Source: Bacteroidota bacterium (GTDB lineage: Bacteria > Bacteroidota > Bacteroidia > Chitinophagales > Chitinophagaceae). From it: 11,941 nt of DNA. The notes below the pieces were generated by a model. It saw only the letters and a list, made by a program, of their open reading frames with translations, was not told the DNA's origin and did not search any database. The stretch is from the NCBI GenBank assembly GCA_023430465.1, contig JAEZAM010000025.1:1-11941 (forward strand). Reading direction: 5' to 3'. Shown here in pieces: positions 6,199 to 11,941 of this stretch. Position 1 is the stretch's first letter. The number at the start of each line of letters is the position of its first letter. Position numbers and translations under genes: made by a program.

Positions 6199-7725
6199 CT
6201 AATCTGTTGCAGGGCTTTCCGCTTTGGTGACCGTAGGATAATTTATTATAAAACTGTTGACCACCAGTCGTGATGAAGTTTTGCCGGATGCCACCAGCCC
6301 GACCCTTACCGCGCGGTCCCAGGGTGGCAGCGTTGTGCTGTCGAGTGGAGATTCATTTAACTCGAAATATTCCTTGCCATCAAGACTATAAAAACAACGC
6401 ACCTGGTTACCCCCGGTCACGGCAATCCGCAACACCAGGTTACGTGATTTTCCAAATTTCTTCCCGGTGATCATTTCTGCATTTCCGTCTTTGTAGCGAA
6501 TTACCTGGACGGAGTCACGCTGGCGTTTTACCAGGATCATGTTCTTTTCATCTCCTATCAGGGCCACTCCTCCGGAGGCGTTGGACTTAGAAAGGTCAAT
6601 ATCCGTGGTGGCGGTGTACTCGCTCATCAACGTTTTTTGTGCGAGCACGGTACCTGCTCCTGTCGTTGATGGCGCGAGTGAAAGCTGCCCCGCCTTGAGT
6701 GTATAAACAGGCTGCTGAAAAACGCTCCATTGCCATGCGGGAGAAAGCTTTGCGGCATTGAAATCTTCGAGATAAAAATCCTTCGGTTTATGCACGTAAA
6801 ACCCTTCGTGAATAAATTCAAGCCAGCCATCTTCACGTGGTTTGTATTGCATCAGCAATGCCTGCCGACCCGTATATACACCACCGTTCCTGTCGTAGGC
6901 ATGATAGAGAAAATAAAATTTGCCATCTTTTTCAACCGGGGTTCCATGCCCCGGGCATTTCCAATGGGCATTGTCCGTCAGGACAGGTTTATCCATTTTC
7001 TCCCAGGGACCAAGTACATTCTTCGCCCGCGCAACGCCGGTCACATAGTTGCAGCCCGCACCGCAGCAGCCGGCAGCGGAATAGAACGCGTAGTAATAAT
7101 CGTTGTGCCGGGCAATGGAAAATCCTTCAACAAGGTTTCCCTCCCAGGCAAGGTCGTTTCTGAAAAGTTCCTTCTTCTCGCCCATGAGTTCTGTGCGTGC
7201 TTCGTTCATTTCCATCGCCCATATCGGCGTTGGCTGATTGATGCTGTTCCCATCCTCCTTCCATATCAGGTAGAGTTTGCCTGATGAATCGCGCTGAGGA
7301 TATGCATCGATGGAGCCGGCATCCTGGCACATGAGCGTTCCATGATCTTTATAAGGTCCTTCGGGTCTGTCAGCACTGGCCACGCCCAGACAAAGTCCAC
7401 CACCCTTCTTATGCGCAGAGTAATAGATGTAGATCTTGCCATTGTCATACGATATCTCCGGTGCCCAGAAATAATAGTCCGCCCATTCCGGGGCCTTGTT
7501 GAAAACCGCGCCGACGGACTCCCAGGTCAACAGATCGCCGGATTTATACAATGGAAAAATCGGGGCCCAGTTGGAGGTAGTAGCGGTTGCCCAATAAGTA
7601 TCGCCAATCTTTACCACCGACGGATCAGGGTTGTCACCCGGTATCACGACGCGTTGCGCCAAGGCCAGCGCAGGCAAAATCATAGCCAGGAACTGCAGGC
7701 AGATTTTCCGTAGTTGATGAGGCAT
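6199..7725 (-). CDS. Secreted glycoside hydrolase family 43 (arabinosidase/xylosidase-like) with C-terminal beta-sandwich
   Basis: Of 508 residues, about 1-23 form a signal peptide ending ALALAQ, so the enzyme is exported. The five-bladed propeller catalytic domain spans about 25-310. GH43 landmarks are visible: general base D34 in DNPDPSVVK, pKa-modulating D140 in GSIDAYP, general acid E200 in NLVEGFSI, and H260 in PGHGT, which matches the family's metal- or water-binding histidine. The C-terminal part (about 316-497) looks like the concanavalin-like module attached to many GH43 beta-xylosidases and arabinosidases. Members hydrolyse alpha-L-arabinofuranosyl or beta-xylosyl bonds by inversion; the exact substrate cannot be read from sequence. 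A cysteine cluster (C220, C221, C225) sits shortly after the acid. The gene lies 79 bases downstream of galM on the same strand, suggesting one transcript and one sugar pathway. No SusC/SusD or transporter genes are nearby. Confidence 0.9.
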   Translation of the reverse strand: MPHQLRKICLQFLAMILPALALAQRVVIPGDNPDPSVVKIGDTYWATATTSNWAPIFPLYKSGDLLTWESVGAVFNKAPEWADYYFWAPEISYDNGKIYIYYSAHKKGGGLCLGVASADRPEGPYKDHGTLMCQDAGSIDAYPQRDSSGKLYLIWKEDGNSINQPTPIWAMEMNEARTELMGEKKELFRNDLAWEGNLVEGFSIARHNDYYYAFYSAAGCCGAGCNYVTGVARAKNVLGPWEKMDKPVLTDNAHWKCPGHGTPVEKDGKFYFLYHAYDRNGGVYTGRQALLMQYKPREDGWLEFIHEGFYVHKPKDFYLEDFNAAKLSPAWQWSVFQQPVYTLKAGQLSLAPSTTGAGTVLAQKTLMSEYTATTDIDLSKSNASGGVALIGDEKNMILVKRQRDSVQVIRYKDGNAEMITGKKFGKSRNLVLRIAVTGGNQVRCFYSLDGKEYFELNESPLDSTTLPPWDRAVRVGLVASGKTSSRLVVNSFIINYPTVTKAESPATD

Positions 7726-7752
7726 GGTTAAAGGTTTTTTTGGTTAAGGTTT

Positions 7753-7773
7753 GGGGTGCCTGCCTGGCACCTC
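7753..7773 (-). other. Hairpin in the galM-GH43 spacer
   Basis: GGGGTGCC (7753-7760) and GGCACCTC (7766-7773) form an 8-bp stem with one G-T pair and a 5-base loop. In the direction of transcription it lies 28 bases before the GH43 start codon. An A-rich stretch, not a T-run, follows on the transcribed strand, so it is not a standard terminator. It could slow or protect the transcript and change the ratio of the two products. Confidence 0.4.
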
Positions 7774-7804
7774 GCCCCTGTCCGGGCAGATACCTTGCCG
7801 AATT

Positions 7805-8959
7805 CTACTGGTGGCTGAATTTATACACCGACGAAGTCTTGTATGTCTCCCCGGGGTTCAACACAGTGGAAGGAAAGGTTGGCTGATTGGGAGAGTCCGG
7901 GTAGTGTTGTGTTTCCAGGCAGAATGCTGTGCGGAATTCATCTTTTGATCCGCCTTTGAATGTGTTTTTGCCTCCCATGAAATTACCGCCATAGAATTGG
8001 AGCCCCGGTTCGGTGGTGCTTACATGCATGGTGATGCCCGACTTGTCCCCTGTTACAACTGCCGCTTCAGTCATTCCTCCGCCTGATTTATTGAGTACAT
8101 AGTTGTGATCATAGCCTGTCCCGAATTTCAGTTGCTGATTGTCCGTATCCACTCTGGCGCCAATGGCGGTTGGTGTCGTGAAATCGAAAGGAGTTCCTTT
8201 CACTTCAACTATCTCACCGAGCGGAATCAGCGTGGAATCAACGGGCGTGTATTTATCAGCATTGATCTTTAATACATGATTATTGATGGAGCCGCTACCT
8301 TCACCGTTTAGGTTGAAGAAGGCATGGTTGGTAAGGTTGACGACTGTTTTCTTGTCCGTGCTTGCTTCGTAATCCATTTTAAGTTCGCCATTATCGTTGA
8401 GGGCATAGGTCACCCTCACCTGCAGGGTTCCGGGAAAACCTTCTTCCATATCCGGGGAGGTATAAGTAAATACCACGGTCTGCGAATCGGGCTGGCTGGC
8501 CTGCCACACCACATCCTGGAAACCTTTTTTCCCGCCATGGAGCGTATTGGGACCATTGTTGACAGAAAGCGGGTAGGCCTTTCCATCGAGCATGAATTGT
8601 CCGCGGGCAATGCGGTTGCCATATCGCCCGATTGTTGCGCCGAAATAAGGCTCGGTGGAGGTCTTGAATTCCCTGACGCTGCCAAAACCAACGACCACAT
8701 CAACAAGCTTACCGGTACGATCAGGTACAAGCAGCCCAACCAGCCGGCCGCCATAGTTGGTAAATGAAGCAACCATGCCCGTTCTATTCTTCAGTATATA
8801 GAGGTCAGTTGCCTGTCCGTCCAGGGTGTCACGGAATTGCTGCGAATCGATGGTGCTGCGGGCATGACCCGAATCCTGTGTTGACGGACTTTCATCGGCG
8901 TTATTGTTACAGGAAGCAACGGCGAATGCAATGACAAGCAGGAGGGCGATAGATTTCAT
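7805..8959 (-). CDS. galM: Aldose 1-epimerase (mutarotase), predicted lipoprotein
   Basis: The mature family fold covers about 50-382 of 384 residues. The catalytic elements are present: H141 in NGPNTLHGG, general acid H212 in TNHAFFNLNG and general base E349 in CLETQHYPDSPNQP, plus the GYDHNYVL and STTEPGLQFYGGNF segments of the sugar site. The enzyme interconverts alpha and beta anomers of free aldoses. The N-terminus is a lipoprotein signal peptide (hydrophobic 4-15, then lipobox VASC with C17), followed by an acidic/serine-rich linker, so the enzyme should sit in the periplasm or outer membrane rather than the cytosol. The start at MKSIALL is chosen because it gives this standard signal; an in-frame extension to 9028 would add 23 odd residues encoded by repeat DNA. 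Together with the exported GH43 just downstream, it points to handling of released pentoses or hexoses outside the cytosol. Confidence 0.93.
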   Translation of the reverse strand: MKSIALLLVIAFAVASCNNNADESPSTQDSGHARSTIDSQQFRDTLDGQATDLYILKNRTGMVASFTNYGGRLVGLLVPDRTGKLVDVVVGFGSVREFKTSTEPYFGATIGRYGNRIARGQFMLDGKAYPLSVNNGPNTLHGGKKGFQDVVWQASQPDSQTVVFTYTSPDMEEGFPGTLQVRVTYALNDNGELKMDYEASTDKKTVVNLTNHAFFNLNGEGSGSINNHVLKINADKYTPVDSTLIPLGEIVEVKGTPFDFTTPTAIGARVDTDNQQLKFGTGYDHNYVLNKSGGGMTEAAVVTGDKSGITMHVSTTEPGLQFYGGNFMGGKNTFKGGSKDEFRTAFCLETQHYPDSPNQPTFPSTVLNPGETYKTSSVYKFSHQ

Positions 8960-8998
8960 GCTTTGGAGAATTAAACAGAAATTATAAATGAAAAAATA

Positions 8999-9074
8999 AA
9001 AACGCAAAACGAAAAACTCAAAATGCAAAACTCAAAACGCAAAACTCAAAACTTAAAACTCAAAACTTAAACGC
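8999..9074. repeat. Heptamer tandem repeat (AAAACNC type), about 10 units
   Basis: Ten consecutive 7-base units (8999-9068) follow the pattern AAAA then CTC, CGC, CTT, TGC or CGA, and a shortened eleventh unit ends at 9074. On the minus strand the units read GAGTTTT or GCGTTTT, so TTTTG words recur every 7 bases in the region where the galM promoter should lie. Units are degenerate, with CTC the commonest ending. The array starts 40 bases upstream of the galM start codon. Confidence 0.9.
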
Positions 9075-9100
9075 AGAACCAAGAGTCACACCTGAGAAAT

Positions 9101-9164
9101 CTCAACCTCAGCCTCAACCTCAACCTCAGCCTCAGCCTCAACCTCAACCTCAACATCAGCCTCA
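9101..9164. repeat. Hexamer tandem repeat (CTCARC), 10 units
   Basis: Nine units are exactly CTCAAC or CTCAGC and a tenth (9155-9160) is ATCAGC. The next four bases, CTCA (9161-9164), continue the pattern and include the reverse complement of the stop codon of the neighbouring receiver gene. The array is separated from the heptamer array by 26 bases. Such short pure units are prone to copy-number change by slippage. Confidence 0.92.
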
Positions 9165-9590
9165 CCCCCCCGAATTCGGGTGCCGGCATTTCTGCCAGTA
9201 CGCAAAGATCAGGCTGATCCGTTCCTTGGTTTCCGCATACGTCGATGGCTTCTGGAAAAATCCCTGTACAGTCATCTTCGTATACACTTCATTCACCGCC
9301 CCCTGTTCAATTGAGGTCGAATAAAAAACAAATGGAATACTTTTCTTTCGCAGTTTGGGATCCTCATCAATGGCGCGCTTGAACTCAATACCAGACATAC
9401 CCGGCAGGTTGATATCGCTTAAAATGATAAATGGTGTATCCAACGTCGTTTGCAGATAAGCAAACGCTTCGGGCGCACGGGTGAACCACAATACCTTGTT
9501 GCGAATACCAAGCTCTGCAAAGATGCTGATAAGCAGATCCTCATCATCGGGATCATCTTCCAGGATAATAACAGGACCATTCAATGACAT
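9162..9590 (-). CDS. Stand-alone receiver-domain response regulator (CheY/Rcp1-like)
   Basis: The product is 142 residues and is entirely one receiver domain. The active site is intact: acidic residues E11-D12, phospho-acceptor D59 in LSDINLPGMSG, S91 in FVFYSTS, and K114 followed by P115. The EDDPDDEDLL opening is typical of single-domain regulators that pair with PAS or phytochrome-like kinases. It has no output domain, so it would act by binding partners or as a phosphorelay intermediate. The start at MSLNGPV is chosen because the first beta strand follows at once; an extension to 9704 would add 38 unconserved residues. It is divergent from the other receiver gene. Its last codons encode NSGG from a run of seven G directly before TGA, which borders the hexamer repeat. 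The double-PAS kinase 595 bases away is the most likely local partner. Confidence 0.88.
   Translation of the reverse strand: MSLNGPVIILEDDPDDEDLLISIFAELGIRNKVLWFTRAPEAFAYLQTTLDTPFIILSDINLPGMSGIEFKRAIDEDPKLRKKSIPFVFYSTSIEQGAVNEVYTKMTVQGFFQKPSTYAETKERISLIFAYWQKCRHPNSGG
9165..9171 (-). repeat. Seven-G homopolymer directly before the receiver stop codon
   Basis: Seven C on the plus strand, read as GGGGGGG in the gene, encode the last two glycines with one extra G from the serine codon. Loss of one G would read through the hexamers as an acidic tail of alternating Glu with Val/Ala, ending in a stop near 9091. Gain of one G would give alternating Leu and Arg, ending in a stop near 9071. Both extensions were translated by hand. 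Confidence 0.7.
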
Positions 9591-9790
9591 ACTACAAATT
9601 ACAACAAACTGGTTGCTCAACCCCGGAAACGCCCCGATATTAGATTTTGGTGCGATTGTTCTAATCCCTAACTTTATAGCACCACGGGTTCTCCGTTGGG
9701 CCAATACATTTCCTGTTTAACTATTGTTACCTCTATGCCTGGTCTCAGCCTGCTGACACCAACGTGGACTTATTTATTTAAACCTAACCA

Positions 9791-10234
9791 ATGAAGAAGC
9801 ATATATTATTGATCGATGATGATAAAGCCGAGCTTATTGCCTTTCTCAAGGCATTGAAATTGACAACAGCCAGTTTCAAATGCACGTACGCAAAGAATGC
9901 CAGTCACGCTACAGAGTTGTTGCGTTACCTGAACCCTGACTATATTTTCTTTGATGCACATCTCGAATCTGCAGAAACACACCGGATGATCCAGACCATT
10001 CACAACAAACGGGCATTACTTGGATGCAGGTATTTTCTTTATACGCGGGAAATCACTGCTGAACTGAAACGCAGGGCCGTTGAACTTGGTGCTGCCGGCT
10101 GCATTATCAAAACCGCGATTACGGCCGCACTCGCTGATATGTTAAGCGTGGCGCTGGGTGAGCGAAAGGACCTCCCCCAGCCCTCTATTGCAGGCTACCC
10201 GATCCCGCAGGGTCAGCAGTCCAACGCTGTTTAG
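9791..10234 (+). CDS. Atypical stand-alone receiver-domain protein
   Basis: The product has 147 residues. A receiver fold (about 3-122) opens with HILLIDDDKAEL (acidic pair D9-D10). It has a candidate phospho-acceptor D55 in YIFFDAHLE, T85 in YFLYTRE and K107 in CIIKTA, so the five chemistry residues are present. Unlike typical receivers it lacks the P and G that follow the acceptor (DxxxPxxxG), and the lysine is followed by T rather than P, which should change the signalling loops. About 22 unconserved residues follow the last helix, and the final codons overlap the end of the convergent kinase gene. No output domain is present. It may be a phosphorelay or scaffold partner of the adjacent double-PAS kinase. 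The ATG directly precedes the first strand, so the start is well supported. Confidence 0.85.
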   Translation: MKKHILLIDDDKAELIAFLKALKLTTASFKCTYAKNASHATELLRYLNPDYIFFDAHLESAETHRMIQTIHNKRALLGCRYFLYTREITAELKRRAVELGAAGCIIKTAITAALADMLSVALGERKDLPQPSIAGYPIPQGQQSNAV

Positions 10235-11669
10235 GTATTGAGAAAACAAACGATGCCCCCGCTCCGGTATTGTTCTCCACCCATACACGACCACGGTGCT
10301 GAAGGATGATCTCTGCTGTAATGTACAGACCGATCCCGAGCCCGGGTATCTTCTTTGTGGCCGGGTCAGCAGCGCGGTAAAAGCGTTTGAATATTTTATG
10401 TTTCTCTGTATCCGGCACTCCCGGACCTTCATCACTCACCCTGACAGTTACGCTTTTGTCATCACCGGAAACGTGGATGATCACAGGCTTCCCTGCCGGT
10501 GAATATTTTGTGGCATTGCCAATCAGGTTTAGAATTACCTGGTTGATTCGCTCCCGGTCTGCCATCACCCAGTGTTCCGATTCACCCTGGATAAGCAGCG
10601 GATGAACAATACCCGGCTGAAGAAATGACACGGATTCCTCCAGGAGGTCATATAAGTTGAACCGTTCATATTGGAGCGTGATCTCCCCTTTTTCGGAATC
10701 GGATACATCGAGCAGTGCATCGAGGAGTTTATTTAGGTTCATCACCTGCCTGTCGACCGCTTCTAGCGACCGTTGCAGGAAGTCTTCATCAGGCTTTTTC
10801 ATGCGTAACAACAATTGCACGTATCCATGCAAAGATGAAATCGGTGTTTTAAGTTCATGACTGGCTATCCGGATAAAATTATCTTTTTGCCGCAGGCTTT
10901 TTTGTGTACTACGCAAATCCTGACGCACGGAATGGATGGGTGACAGATCGATATCGACGCCCATGATCAGTGCCGGATTCAATACAGACCTGATTGCTTT
11001 GACGCGGATGGTTTTTATTCCGCTACCGGCGTCCACCCTGATTGTTTTGTCAAACGGAACCTCCCCCTTTTCGATCGCTTTGGCGATCCATGCACCCAGC
11101 GGCTTGTCTTCTTTGACAGCAATCGTTTCATACAATCCCGGTGTAGGCGCTTCCTCTGCAGGCAATGGCAGCAGCCGGGACATGTTACCGGACACCAACA
11201 TTTTCTTCTCTTCAAGATGATATTCCCAGGTGCCTGCTGCGGCGATTTCTTCAGTGAGTTGAAGCTTATCCGCAGCAGCCAGGCTTTGGGCAGAAAGCTG
11301 TCCCGGCAAACTGAGATCCCAGACAACTCCTATAAGCGAATCACCTTGCTCTTCGTGTTTGCGTTCTACGCGGATGCTCACGCGAATAGTGGAGCGGTCA
11401 GCGCGGGTAAGTTTCCATTCCCGTTCCATATGCCCGGCTTCGGTGAAGGTATCCAGAAGCTTATTGAAAACACCCATATCATCCGGATGGATGAAATTGA
11501 GGAAATCATAAAGGGAGTCGATGCGCTCCCCGGCACCGAGGCCGAGCATTTTTCTCAATCCGGCGGAAAGCGAGATCCGGCGCGTGTTGGCATGAAACTG
11601 CCAACTACCGCACCGGCCGGTGGATTCATATTGCTCACATAGATACGCGCACAGTTCATGCTCATTCAT
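10185..11669 (-). CDS. Cytosolic PAS-PAS sensor histidine kinase (HisKA, HATPase_c)
   Basis: The protein has 494 residues with no signal peptide or transmembrane segment, so it is a soluble kinase. Two PAS-like folds are visible: about 19-120 (GSWQFHANTRRISLS; FIHPDD at 59-64) and about 145-243 (GTWEYHLEEKK). A helical linker leads to HisKA with H271 in RIASHELKTPISSLHGYV. The ATPase domain has the N box NLIGNATKYS (N381, N385), DEGPGVP (413-419), F box KIFKRFYR (425-432) and GLGIGLYI (443-450). About 14 unconserved residues follow the usual FSIPK end, and exactly these codons overlap the tail of the convergent receiver gene. PAS domains could bind a cofactor or small ligand, but none can be named from sequence. 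The ATG lies 28 residues before the second-strand motif of PAS 1 and no better start is seen. The stand-alone receivers nearby are likely phosphotransfer partners. Confidence 0.92.
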   Translation of the reverse strand: MNEHELCAYLCEQYESTGRCGSWQFHANTRRISLSAGLRKMLGLGAGERIDSLYDFLNFIHPDDMGVFNKLLDTFTEAGHMEREWKLTRADRSTIRVSIRVERKHEEQGDSLIGVVWDLSLPGQLSAQSLAAADKLQLTEEIAAAGTWEYHLEEKKMLVSGNMSRLLPLPAEEAPTPGLYETIAVKEDKPLGAWIAKAIEKGEVPFDKTIRVDAGSGIKTIRVKAIRSVLNPALIMGVDIDLSPIHSVRQDLRSTQKSLRQKDNFIRIASHELKTPISSLHGYVQLLLRMKKPDEDFLQRSLEAVDRQVMNLNKLLDALLDVSDSEKGEITLQYERFNLYDLLEESVSFLQPGIVHPLLIQGESEHWVMADRERINQVILNLIGNATKYSPAGKPVIIHVSGDDKSVTVRVSDEGPGVPDTEKHKIFKRFYRAADPATKKIPGLGIGLYITAEIILQHRGRVWVENNTGAGASFVFSIPKQRWTADPAGSGSLQ

Positions 11670-11941
11670 AAAATAGGTTGTGGTAGACTATCGCTTTGCA
11701 AAGAGGGCAAATGTCTATCCACACGGGAGCGTTCCGGAACCATGGACGAGCGAAAGTGTAAACAAAGGATCGAAAACTGTAAAAATGCTCAACCGAGATG
11801 TGGCAAAACGACAAATGTTATGCCTTTGCGGGGTGAGAGAAGGCAAATCCGGCAACACATCGGCAACACAGTACGGCGCCATAAAAGGTGGTTTAATGGT
11901 CGATGGATAAGGTGCGTATTTGAAGTTAGTCAAAATAAAGA
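11670..11941. other. Intergenic region upstream of the PAS kinase
   Basis: The 272 bases to the window end hold no gene I can support; the two open frames present (11680-11910 plus, 11715-11933 minus) overlap each other and have no recognisable domain or leader. A perfect 10-bp palindrome CTTTGCAAAG (11694-11703) lies 24 bases upstream of the kinase start and could be a regulatory site. GGCAACAC occurs at 11849 and again at 11861 as a short direct repeat. No match to the Bacteroidota -7 motif was found upstream of the kinase. Confidence 0.5.

Noticed and set aside
6730..7284. Plus-strand open frame of 184 codons inside the GH43 gene
   Set aside because: It is antisense to the catalytic domain of GH43, its translation is low in recognisable structure, and no family motif is seen.
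7753..7773. Intrinsic terminator between galM and GH43
   Set aside because: The stem is good, but an A-rich stretch rather than a T-run follows on the transcribed strand.
8324..8767. Plus-strand open frame of 147 codons inside galM
   Set aside because: It lies wholly antisense to a strongly supported mutarotase with intact catalytic motifs and shows no domain or leader of its own.
6199..8959. Full polysaccharide utilisation locus
   Set aside because: No SusC, SusD, transporter, hybrid two-component regulator or ECF sigma/anti-sigma gene is present.
8960..9028. Longer galM start
   Set aside because: The added residues come from the heptamer repeat and would bury the lipoprotein signal peptide behind an aromatic-rich extension.
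8999..9164. CRISPR array
   Set aside because: Units are 6-7 bases, contiguous and without spacers, and no cas gene is present.
9591..9704. Longer start for the CheY-like receiver
   Set aside because: The extra 38 residues are unconserved, while the internal ATG places the first beta strand at the N-terminus as usual.
9791..10234. Receiver gene as a broken pseudogene
   Set aside because: The frame is uninterrupted, all phosphorylation residues are present, and the start fits; only the loop motifs differ.
11680..11933. Two overlapping small open frames, one on each strand, at the right end
   Set aside because: They overlap almost fully, have no domain, no convincing leader and no gene-like neighbour spacing.

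Overview
The window looks like chromosomal DNA of a Bacteroidota member, most likely of the Chitinophagaceae type. This is inferred from gene content: a YkuD_2-type L,D-transpeptidase, a secreted family 43 glycosidase beside a lipoprotein mutarotase, many two-component proteins with stand-alone receiver domains, few clear Shine-Dalgarno sites, and AT-rich heptamer tracts between genes. No rRNA, tRNA, transposase, integrase or CRISPR array is visible.

Layout from left to right. Positions 1-249 are non-coding and hold degenerate direct repeats around a perfect 26-bp palindrome and a REP-like hairpin. A membrane-anchored L,D-transpeptidase follows on the minus strand. A 300-bp divergent spacer separates it from a plus-strand NarL/DegS-type sensor histidine kinase with no response regulator beside it. 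That kinase converges on a minus-strand block across a long stem-loop that probably terminates both sides. In its transcriptional order, the minus-strand block runs: CheY-like receiver protein, repeat tract, lipoprotein aldose 1-epimerase (galM), secreted GH43 glycosidase, OmpR-type response regulator, its HisKA sensor kinase (1-nt gap), and a double-domain universal stress protein. On the right, an atypical receiver protein is divergent from the CheY-like one and converges on a cytosolic double-PAS histidine kinase; their coding regions overlap tail to tail by 50 bp. The last 272 bases show no convincing gene.

How the genes may work together (inference). GH43 and GalM make a small exported module for arabinose- or xylose-containing glycans: GH43 would release sugar and the mutarotase would equilibrate its anomers. 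There is no SusC/SusD pair, so this is not a full polysaccharide utilisation locus. The OmpR/HisKA pair just downstream is a clear two-component system that may or may not control the sugar genes. The double-PAS kinase and the two stand-alone receivers contain no DNA-binding or enzymatic output domain, so they could form a phosphorelay that acts through protein contacts.

The most unusual sequence signals are two adjacent tandem-repeat arrays (10 heptamers, then 10 hexamers) between galM and the CheY-like gene. The hexamers abut that gene's stop codon, which follows a run of seven G. Loss or gain of one G would open the reading frame into the repeats in either of two frames. I found no clear-cut new defence, mobile or biosynthetic system.
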